Assembly (NCBI GenBank): GCA_027487995.1
Contig: JAIYCN010000268.1
Coordinates: 1 to 37,143 of the forward strand
DNA from: Rubrivivax sp.
GTDB taxonomy: Bacteria > Pseudomonadota > Gammaproteobacteria > Burkholderiales > Burkholderiaceae_C
Length of the DNA stretch: 37,143 nucleotides
Reading direction: 5' to 3'
Position numbers and translations under genes: made by a program. Shown piece after piece: positions 30,567-37,143 of the stretch. The notes beneath the pieces were generated by a model that had not been told where the DNA came from, did no database searches, and saw only the letters and a program-made list of their open reading frames with translations. Within the stretch, counting starts at the first letter, position 1. Each line of letters begins with the position of its first letter.

Positions 30567-32480
30567 ATGATGCGTTCGAACCTTGTGACGGTTGCCGGCC
30601 AGCGGCCCTTTCCTTCGCTTCTATCCTGGGGCCTGGGCCTGACCCTGGCGGCCTGCGTCGGCTCGATGGGCAGCGCCCTGCCCGCGATGGCCCAAAGTGG
30701 CCCGGCTGCTACTGCCGCGCCCAAAACGCTGCGCTATGCCTTCCCGATTGCCGAGACCGGCTTTGATCCGGCGCAGATTTCGGACGCCTACTCGCGCATC
30801 ATCGCGGCCAACATGTTCGAGTCGCCGCTGACCTACGACCCGCTGGCGCGCCCGGCCAAGGTGGTGCCGCAGACCGCGGCGGCGCTTCCGGAGATCAGCG
30901 ACAACTTCACCCGCTTCGTGTTCCGCATCAAGCCGGGCATCCTGTTTGCCGACGATCCGGCCTTCAAGGGCAGCAAGCGGCTCAATGCCCAGGGCAAGCG
31001 TGAACTGACGGCCGAGGACTACGTCTACACCGTCAAGCGCCACTACGACCCCAAGACCAAGAGCCCCAGCCTCTTCCAACTGGAAAACGCCCGCATCCTG
31101 GGGCTGTCGGAGTTGCGCAAGAAGACGATTGCCGAGAAGAAGCCCTTCAACTACGACACCGAGGTGGAGGGCATCCGCGCGTTGGACCGCTACACCTTTG
31201 AGGTGCGCCTGGCCAGCCCTGCGCCGCGTTTTTATTACACCTTCACCGACGGTGGCGTGATGGGCGCGGTGGCGCGCGAAGTGGCCGAGACCTACGGCGA
31301 CAAGATCATGGAGCACCCGGTGGGCACGGGCCCGTACCGCCTGGCCGCCTGGAAGCGTTCATCGAAGATCACGCTGGAGCGCAACCCCAACTACCGCGAG
31401 CGCTACTACGAAGCCGATCCGGCGCCCGATGATGCCGAAGGGCAGGCCATGCTGGCGCGCCTGAAGGGCAAGCGAATTCCCATGGTGGACCGGGTGGAGG
31501 TGAGCATCGTGGAGGAGACGCAGCCGCGTTGGCTGGCCTTCCTCAACGGTGAGCACGACATGATCGAGCGCCTGCCCAACGAGTTCGCCACCAGCGCCAT
31601 CCCCAACAACAAGCTGGCGCCCAATCTGCGCAAGAAGGGCATCCAGATGCAGCGCATGCCTGCGGTGGATGCCACGCTGAGCTACTTCGGAATGGAGAAC
31701 CCGGTGGTGGGCGGCTATGAGCCGCACAAGGTGGCGCTGCGCCGCGCGATTTCGCTGGCCTATGACGTGGAGCAGGAAATCAACCAGGTGCGCAAGGGCC
31801 AGGCCATTCCGGCCCAGGCCATCATCCCGCCCATGCTCACCGGCTTCGACCCGCAATTGAAGACCGAGATGAGCGACCACGACCTGGCGCGCGCGCGGGC
31901 CTTGCTGGACCTTTACGGCTATGTGGACAAGGACGGTGATGGATGGCGCGACCTGCCCGACGGCAAGCCGCTGCTGCTTGAGTATTCCAGCCAGCCCGAC
32001 CAGGCTTCGCGCCAGCTGCAGGAACTGTGGCGCAAGGCCATGAAGGCCATCGACATCCGCATGGAATTCAAGATTGCCAAGTGGCCCGAGCAGCTCAAGG
32101 CCAGCCGCGCGGGCAAGCTGATGATGTGGGGCGTGGCCTGGAGCGCGACCAACCCCGACGGCAGCTACTTCCTGGACCTGCTCTACGGGCCCAACAAGGG
32201 TCAGGCCAACCATTCGCGCTTTGACCTGCCGGCCTTCAACGAACTCTACAAGCAGCAGTTCGTGATGCCCGACGGCCCGCAGCGCGAGGCGCTGATGAAG
32301 GACGCCAAGCTGCTGGCCGTGGCCTACATGCCGTACAAGGTCACAGGCCACCGCATCATCACCGACCTCATGCACCCGCATGTGGTGGGCTACCGGCGCC
32401 ACCCCTTCATGCGGGACTTCTGGCGCTATGTGGATATCGACCACGCGGGGTCGGCACAGGTGGTGGCGGCTGCGCGATGA
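30567..32480 (+). CDS. Family 5 extracellular solute-binding protein (1 of 3)
   Basis: This 637-residue binding protein is of the peptide/nickel type (SBP_bac_5), longer than DppA and near YejA in size. The signal region has two readings: Sec cleavage after ALPAMA, or a lipobox LAAC with Cys30. Mature landmarks are ETGFDPAQISDAYSR, IKPGILFADDPAFKGSKRL, ELTAEDYVYTVKRHYDP, HPVGTGPYRLAAWKR, MVDRVEVSIVEETQPRWLAF and DKDGDGWRDLPDGKPL. The start is the first of two adjacent ATGs at 30567; upstream open frame is rejected because it lies in the promoter region. It overlaps the second copy by 4 bp. The ligand is probably a peptide or peptide-like compound, inferred from the family and the divergent importer. 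Confidence 0.88.
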   Translation: MMRSNLVTVAGQRPFPSLLSWGLGLTLAACVGSMGSALPAMAQSGPAATAAPKTLRYAFPIAETGFDPAQISDAYSRIIAANMFESPLTYDPLARPAKVVPQTAAALPEISDNFTRFVFRIKPGILFADDPAFKGSKRLNAQGKRELTAEDYVYTVKRHYDPKTKSPSLFQLENARILGLSELRKKTIAEKKPFNYDTEVEGIRALDRYTFEVRLASPAPRFYYTFTDGGVMGAVAREVAETYGDKIMEHPVGTGPYRLAAWKRSSKITLERNPNYRERYYEADPAPDDAEGQAMLARLKGKRIPMVDRVEVSIVEETQPRWLAFLNGEHDMIERLPNEFATSAIPNNKLAPNLRKKGIQMQRMPAVDATLSYFGMENPVVGGYEPHKVALRRAISLAYDVEQEINQVRKGQAIPAQAIIPPMLTGFDPQLKTEMSDHDLARARALLDLYGYVDKDGDGWRDLPDGKPLLLEYSSQPDQASRQLQELWRKAMKAIDIRMEFKIAKWPEQLKASRAGKLMMWGVAWSATNPDGSYFLDLLYGPNKGQANHSRFDLPAFNELYKQQFVMPDGPQREALMKDAKLLAVAYMPYKVTGHRIITDLMHPHVVGYRRHPFMRDFWRYVDIDHAGSAQVVAAAR

Positions 32481-34372
32481 AAGTGGATGGGTTGGGCCTG
32501 GTGCGTGGCGCGCTGCGCGTTGGGGTGGCTGCGGCGGCCGTGCTGGCGTTTGCTGCGGGGACTGCACAGGCGCAAGGTGGAACTGCAGCGGCTTCGCCCG
32601 ACGCCGCCAAACCGCAGGCCGCGGCTGCGCAAAAGGTGCTGCGCATTTCGTTTCCCACCGCCGAGACGGGCTTCGACCCCGCACAGGTCAACGACCTGTA
32701 TTCGCGCACGGTCACGCCGCACATCTTCGAAGGGCTGTACCAGTACGACCATCTGGCGCGCCCGGCCAAGATCCGGCCGCTGACGGCTGACGGCATGCCA
32801 CAGGTGTCGGATGACTTCCGCACCTGGACGGTGAAGATCAAGCCGGGCATCTACTTCATGGACGACCCGGCCTTCAAGGGCAGCAAGCGGTTGGATGCCC
32901 AAGGCCGGCGGGAACTGACCGCGGCCGATTACGTCTTCAGCTACAAGCGCTTTGCCGACCCGGTGAACAAGAGCCCGGTGTGGGGCGGCATGCTCGATAC
33001 GGGCTATGTGGGCCTGGAGGCCTTGCGCAAGAAGGCGTTGGAAACCAAGAAGCCGTTCGACTACGACACCGAGATCGACGGCATCCGCGCACTGGACCGC
33101 TACACCATCCAGTTCAAGACCATCAAGCCGCGGCCCACGCTGATCGAGACCTTTGCCACCGGCGACCTGTTTGGCGCGGTGGCGCGCGAGGTGGTGGAGC
33201 ACTACGGCGACAAGATCATGGCCCACCCGGTGGGCACGGGGCCCTTCAAGCTGGTGCAGTGGCGGCGTTCAAGCTTCATTGTCTTGGAGCGCAACCCGCA
33301 GTACCGCGAGGTGGTCTACGACTTCGAGCCTGCGGCTGATGACGCCGCTGGACAGGCCCTGCTGGCCCAGTTCAAGGGCCGGCGCCTGCCCATGGTGGAC
33401 CGGGTGGAGGTCAGCATCATCGAGGAGACGCAGCCGCGTTGGCTGGCCTTCCTCAATGGGCAACTGGATTGGCTGACGGTGCCGGGCGAATTCGTGAGCC
33501 AGGCGATGCCCAACGGCAAGCTGGCACCGAACCTGGCCAAGCGCGGAATCCAGGGTTTTCGCTCGCTGAACTCGGATTCGGCCTACCTCTACTTCAACAT
33601 GGAAGACCCAGTGGTGGGCGGCTACACAGCCGAGCGCGTGGCCCTGCGCCGCGCCATCAGCCTGGCCATGGACGTGGACCGCGAGATTCGTCTGATTCGC
33701 CGCGGGCAGGCCATCCCGGCGCAGTCGGCCCTGGTACCCAACACCACGGGTTATGACCCGCAGTACAAGAGCGAGATGAGTGCCTATGACCCCGCGCGGG
33801 CCAAGGCACTGTTGGACCTCTACGGCTATGTGGACAAGAACGGCGACGGATGGCGCGAGCAGCCCGATGGCAAGCCGCTGGTGCTGGAGATGGCCACGCA
33901 GCCCGACCAACTGTCGCGGCAGTTCAATGAGCTCAACAAGCGCAACTTCGAGGCCATTGGGGTGCAGGTGAAGTTCAATGTGGGCAAGTGGCCCGAGCAG
34001 CTCAAGGCGGCCCGCGCGGCCAAGCTGCAGATGTGGATGCTGGGTGGCTCGGCCGCCGCGCCCGATGGGCAGCAGTCGTTGGCGCGCTTCTACAGCCCGC
34101 AGTTCGGTGCGCAGAACTTCGCCCGCTTCAAGAACGAGGAGTTCGACCGCCTGTACGAGCGCATGGGCGAGATTCCGGATGGGCCCGAACGCGAAGCGCT
34201 CTTCCTGCAGGCCAAGAACATCGGCATGGCCTACATGCCCTACAAGTTCCTGGTGCACCGCATTTCCAGCGACCTCACACAGCCCCGCTTGCTGGGCTTC
34301 AGGCGCACACAGTTCTGGCAGGACTGGTGGCACCGGGTGGACATCGCGCCGGAGCGGCAGACCGAGCGGTGA
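32477..34372 (+). CDS. Family 5 extracellular solute-binding protein (2 of 3)
   Basis: This 631-residue paralogue of the first copy has a clear Sec signal peptide (LRVGVAAAAVLAFAAGTAQA). The same blocks recur: ETGFDPAQVNDLYSR, IKPGIYFMDDPAFKGSKRL, ELTAADYVFSYKRFADP, AREVVEHYGDKIMAHPVGTG, MVDRVEVSIIEETQPRWLAF, VGGYTAERVALRRAISLA and DKNGDGWREQPDGKPL. It begins inside the stop of copy 1 (ATGA) and ends inside the GTGA start of copy 3, so all three should be translated from one message. Differences cluster in the ligand-facing parts, for example FRSLNSDSAYLYFNME in place of MQRMPAVDATLSYFGME, which suggests different specificity. Confidence 0.9.
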   Translation: MKVDGLGLVRGALRVGVAAAAVLAFAAGTAQAQGGTAAASPDAAKPQAAAAQKVLRISFPTAETGFDPAQVNDLYSRTVTPHIFEGLYQYDHLARPAKIRPLTADGMPQVSDDFRTWTVKIKPGIYFMDDPAFKGSKRLDAQGRRELTAADYVFSYKRFADPVNKSPVWGGMLDTGYVGLEALRKKALETKKPFDYDTEIDGIRALDRYTIQFKTIKPRPTLIETFATGDLFGAVAREVVEHYGDKIMAHPVGTGPFKLVQWRRSSFIVLERNPQYREVVYDFEPAADDAAGQALLAQFKGRRLPMVDRVEVSIIEETQPRWLAFLNGQLDWLTVPGEFVSQAMPNGKLAPNLAKRGIQGFRSLNSDSAYLYFNMEDPVVGGYTAERVALRRAISLAMDVDREIRLIRRGQAIPAQSALVPNTTGYDPQYKSEMSAYDPARAKALLDLYGYVDKNGDGWREQPDGKPLVLEMATQPDQLSRQFNELNKRNFEAIGVQVKFNVGKWPEQLKAARAAKLQMWMLGGSAAAPDGQQSLARFYSPQFGAQNFARFKNEEFDRLYERMGEIPDGPEREALFLQAKNIGMAYMPYKFLVHRISSDLTQPRLLGFRRTQFWQDWWHRVDIAPERQTER

Positions 34373-36231
34373 AGCGCCGCGCCTTCATCGGCACGGCGGC
34401 TGCGGCGGTGGGGGCCGCCGCGGTGGCGGGTGGCTCGCCAGTGGCGGTGGGTGCTTCAAGCAAGGCTGAGCCCTACTCGTCCAAAGGCACGCGCACCCCG
34501 GCCAAGGAGAAGGTGCTGCGCATCGCCTTTCCGGCGCCCGAAAGCACCTTCGACCCGCCTTCGACGAACAGCGACTTCTACTCGTCCACGATCCTGTCGC
34601 AGATCCTGGAAGCACCGCTGACCTACGACTACCTGGCGCGTCCGGCACGCCTGGTGCCCAACACCGCGCAGGACCTGCCGCAGATTGAGGATGGTGGGCG
34701 GCGCATCACGCTGCGCATCAAGCCGGGCATCTACTTTGCGGATGATCCGGCCTTCAAGGGCAGCAAGCGCTTGGATGCCCAAGGCCGCCGTGAACTCACG
34801 GCCGAAGACTATGTGTATTCGATCAAGCGCTTTTACGACCCGCGTTATGCATCGAGCGACCTGTATGTGTTCGAAGGCGCCAAGCTGCTGGGCCTGAGCG
34901 AAGTGCGCCAGCGCGCGCTGAAAGAGAAGAAGCCCTTCGACTACGACGCGCCGGTGGAGGGCGTGAAGGCCCTGGACCGCTACACGCTGCAGCTTCGCTT
35001 GGGCGACCCGGACCCGCGTTGGCATTTCAACCTGGCGCTGCCGGCCATCACCGGTGCCGTGGCGCGCGAGGTGGTGGAGCACTACGGCAACGACATTGGT
35101 GCGCACCCGGTGGGGACCGGCCCCTTCAGGCTGGCGCAGTGGCGCCGCGCCTCGCGCATCGTGCTGGAACGCTCATCGAACTACCGGCGGCGCGTGTACG
35201 AAGGCACGCCCGCGGACGAGCCGATTGCGCAGTCGATTGCCGCTCAACTTCAGGGCAAGGCCCTGCCCTTGGTGGACCGCATCGTGGTGGACATCGTGGA
35301 GGAGGCGCAGCCGCGCTGGTTGTCCTTCCTGCAGGGCGATTTCGATTGGATGGCGGTGCCTGCGACCTTCACGCCGCTGGCGGTGCCGGGCGGGCAGTTG
35401 GCGCCTTTCCTGCGCAAGAAGGGCGTGCAGCTGCAAACCGAACTGCAGGCCGTGATGGCCATGCACTACTTCTCCATGGAAGACCCGGTGGTGGGGGGCT
35501 ACACGCCGGACAAGGTGGCCCTGCGCCGCGCCATCGCCCTGGCCTACGACGAGCCGGCCGACATTCGGCTGCTGCGCCACGGCATGGCCATTCCGGCGCA
35601 GTCCACGATCACGCCCCACACCTTCGGCTATGAAGAGGACTACCGCAGCGACATGTCCGCGCATGACCCTGCGCGGGCCAAGGCCCTGCTGGATGTCTAT
35701 GGCTACACCGACCGCAATGGCGATGGTTGGCGCGAGATGCCGGATGGCAAGCCGCTGGTGCTGCGCATCGCGTCTCTGGCTTCGCAGGAAGACCGCGCGG
35801 CCAACGAGCTGTGGAAACGATCGCTCAATGCGGTGGGCGTGAAGGTGGAGTTCGATGTGTCCACCTGGCCGGAGTTGCTGAAGAAGACGCGCACCGGGGG
35901 TCTGCAGATCTGGGGCTTTCGCTGGAGCGCAGGCTCGCCCGATGGCGGCTTCTTCCTGTCGATTGCCTATGGGCCGAATGCGGGGGACTCCAACGACCCG
36001 CGCTTTGCATTGCCAGCCTTTGATCGGGTCTACGAGGAGCAGCGGCGCCTGCCCGACGGACCGCAGCGCCTGGCGCTGATGCGGCAAGCCAAGGATCTGC
36101 TGGTGGCCTACATGCCCTACAAGGTGCACCGCCACGACATCGTGCCGGTGCTGCTGCAACCGTGGTTGCGGCACTACTGGCTGCACCCCTTCATGCGCGA
36201 CACGTGGCAGTATCTGGACACGGTGCGTTGA
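34369..36231 (+). CDS. Family 5 extracellular solute-binding protein with Tat-like signal (3 of 3)
   Basis: This is the third paralogue, 620 residues from a GTG at 34369 that overlaps the previous stop (GTGA). Its N-terminus, KRRAFIGTAAAAVGAAAVAGG, fits a twin-arginine (Tat) signal, unlike the first two copies. Shared blocks are APESTFDPPSTNSDFYSS, IKPGIYFADDPAFKGSKRL, ELTAEDYVYSIKRFYDP, HPVGTGPFRLAQWRRASRI, VGGYTPDKVALRRAIALA and DRNGDGWREMPDGKPL. The frame is open upstream within copy 2, but that part is not coding for this protein. Tat export would mean folding in the cytoplasm, perhaps with a bound ligand or cofactor; this is inference. The acetoacetyl-CoA synthetase-like gene follows 35 bp downstream. 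Confidence 0.88.
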   Translation: MKRRAFIGTAAAAVGAAAVAGGSPVAVGASSKAEPYSSKGTRTPAKEKVLRIAFPAPESTFDPPSTNSDFYSSTILSQILEAPLTYDYLARPARLVPNTAQDLPQIEDGGRRITLRIKPGIYFADDPAFKGSKRLDAQGRRELTAEDYVYSIKRFYDPRYASSDLYVFEGAKLLGLSEVRQRALKEKKPFDYDAPVEGVKALDRYTLQLRLGDPDPRWHFNLALPAITGAVAREVVEHYGNDIGAHPVGTGPFRLAQWRRASRIVLERSSNYRRRVYEGTPADEPIAQSIAAQLQGKALPLVDRIVVDIVEEAQPRWLSFLQGDFDWMAVPATFTPLAVPGGQLAPFLRKKGVQLQTELQAVMAMHYFSMEDPVVGGYTPDKVALRRAIALAYDEPADIRLLRHGMAIPAQSTITPHTFGYEEDYRSDMSAHDPARAKALLDVYGYTDRNGDGWREMPDGKPLVLRIASLASQEDRAANELWKRSLNAVGVKVEFDVSTWPELLKKTRTGGLQIWGFRWSAGSPDGGFFLSIAYGPNAGDSNDPRFALPAFDRVYEEQRRLPDGPQRLALMRQAKDLLVAYMPYKVHRHDIVPVLLQPWLRHYWLHPFMRDTWQYLDTVR

Positions 36232-36266
36232 CCGTGTGCTCGGCGCCCGAAGGAGAAGCGGCCCAC

Positions 36267-37143
36267 ATGAACCTCTACCCCTCGCTCCCACGCCCGCAGA
36301 TGGCCCGCTACACCGACTGGCTGCGCCAGCATCGCGGGCTTCAGTTCGACACCTATGAGGCCTTGTGGCAATGGTCGGTGAGCGACCTCGAAGCCTTTTG
36401 GATGTCGATCTGGGACTACTTCGACGTGCAATCGGAGACACCACCCACGCGGGCGCTTGCGCACGAGGCGATGCCCGGAGCGCAGTGGTTTCCGGGTGTG
36501 CGGTTGAACTTCACCGCACAGGTGCTGCGCCATGCTGCGGCCGCCCAGGCTGCCGGGCACCCGGCGCTGGTGTACGCCAACGAGGCGATGTTGAGGCAGG
36601 GCCAGGTGGGTGAGTTGGCGTGGGGCGAACTGCAGCAACAAGTGGCCACCGTGGCGGCGCATCTGCGCGCGCAGGGTGTTCAGCCGGGCGACCGTGTGTG
36701 TGCCGTGCTGCCACATGTGCCCGAGACCATCGTGCTGTTCCTGGCCACGGCGGCCATTGGCGCGGTGTGGAGCTTGTGTTCGCCAGACATGGGGCCGGTG
36801 GCCATCCTCGACCGCTTTCGGCAGATTGAACCCGTGGTGCTGGTGATGGCCGAGGGCTACACCTGGGGCGGGGTTGAGCATGACCGCCGCGCCTTGCGTG
36901 AGGAAGTGATGGCCGGCTTGCCATCGGTGCGCGTGGCCATGGGCCTGCAGGATTTGAAGCGCGTGGCCACGGACCCTGAGCGTGATGCCGCAACTGAAGG
37001 CTTCAAGCCCCTGCCCGTGGCCTTCGACCATCCGCTGTGGATCGTGTATTCCAGCGGCACCACCGGTCTGCCCAAGCCCATCGTGCACGGCCACGGCGGC
37101 ATCATGCTGGAGATGCTCAAGGGCGGGGCGCTGCACAACAACA
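36267..37143 (+). CDS. Acetoacetyl-CoA synthetase-like ANL ligase (C-terminus cut by window edge)
   Basis: The frame is open from the ATG at 36267 to the window end, giving 292 residues of a protein that should be about 650. AAGGAG lies 10 nt upstream. The N-terminal block RYTDWLRQHRG, the linker FWMSIWDYFDV and FPGVRLNFTAQVLRH match acetoacetyl-CoA synthetases and their relatives. The adenylate-forming P-loop YSSGTTGLPKPIVHGHGG falls near residue 260. The enzyme would activate acetoacetate (or a similar short acid) with ATP and CoA. With 35 bp to the binding-protein gene, co-transcription is possible. Substrate identity is uncertain because the rest of the protein is missing. Confidence 0.85.
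   Translation, partial: MNLYPSLPRPQMARYTDWLRQHRGLQFDTYEALWQWSVSDLEAFWMSIWDYFDVQSETPPTRALAHEAMPGAQWFPGVRLNFTAQVLRHAAAAQAAGHPALVYANEAMLRQGQVGELAWGELQQQVATVAAHLRAQGVQPGDRVCAVLPHVPETIVLFLATAAIGAVWSLCSPDMGPVAILDRFRQIEPVVLVMAEGYTWGGVEHDRRALREEVMAGLPSVRVAMGLQDLKRVATDPERDAATEGFKPLPVAFDHPLWIVYSSGTTGLPKPIVHGHGGIMLEMLKGGALHNN

Overview
The window is GC-rich, densely packed bacterial chromosome, most likely from the Betaproteobacteria, order Burkholderiales. The evidence is the three solitary Bug/TctC-type binding proteins, the family-5 peptide-transport block, the gene styles and the codon use. This placement is inferred from protein character, not from a marker gene. No rRNA, tRNA, CRISPR array, phage gene or intact insertion sequence was seen. 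Both edges cut genes: an Oar-like TonB-dependent receptor on the left and an acetoacetyl-CoA synthetase-like ligase on the right.

Region 1 (1-20050) is a nucleotide and nucleoside utilisation locus. On the minus strand, adenosine deaminase and a lipoprotein 5'-nucleotidase overlap by 4 bp and are followed, after a 217 bp gap, by the Oar-like outer-membrane receptor. Divergent from them on the plus strand runs a tight run of nine genes: BMP-family nucleoside-binding protein, twin ABC ATPase, two permeases, cytidine deaminase, purine nucleoside phosphorylase, an exported prolyl-oligopeptidase-like S9 peptidase, deoC and deoA. Most junctions are overlaps of 1-4 bp or gaps of 0-13 bp. upp converges on deoA, and purB-pyrF follow. 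Read together, nucleotides would be dephosphorylated outside the inner membrane, nucleosides imported by the ABC system, deaminated, and phosphorolysed to bases plus (deoxy)ribose-1-phosphate. Deoxyribose-5-phosphate would be cleaved by DeoC, and uracil salvaged by Upp. Phosphopentomutase, needed between DeoA/PNP and DeoC, is not in the window.

Region 2 (20108-25021) holds an M14 carboxypeptidase behind one Bug-type binding protein (minus strand) and, divergently, two more Bug-type binding proteins. No TctA/TctB membrane genes accompany them. Region 3 (25065-26561) holds a DUF3047-type lipoprotein and a LysE/RhtB exporter. The exporter lies between two near-identical 33 bp direct repeats, each containing a 21 bp palindrome, and a third palindrome abuts its start codon.

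Region 4 (26560-36231) is a peptide-type ABC importer. A fused twin ATPase and two permeases run on the minus strand. Divergent from them on the plus strand are three tandem, mutually overlapping family-5 binding-protein genes, two with Sec-type signals and one with a Tat-type signal. The acetoacetyl-CoA synthetase-like gene follows 35 bp later.
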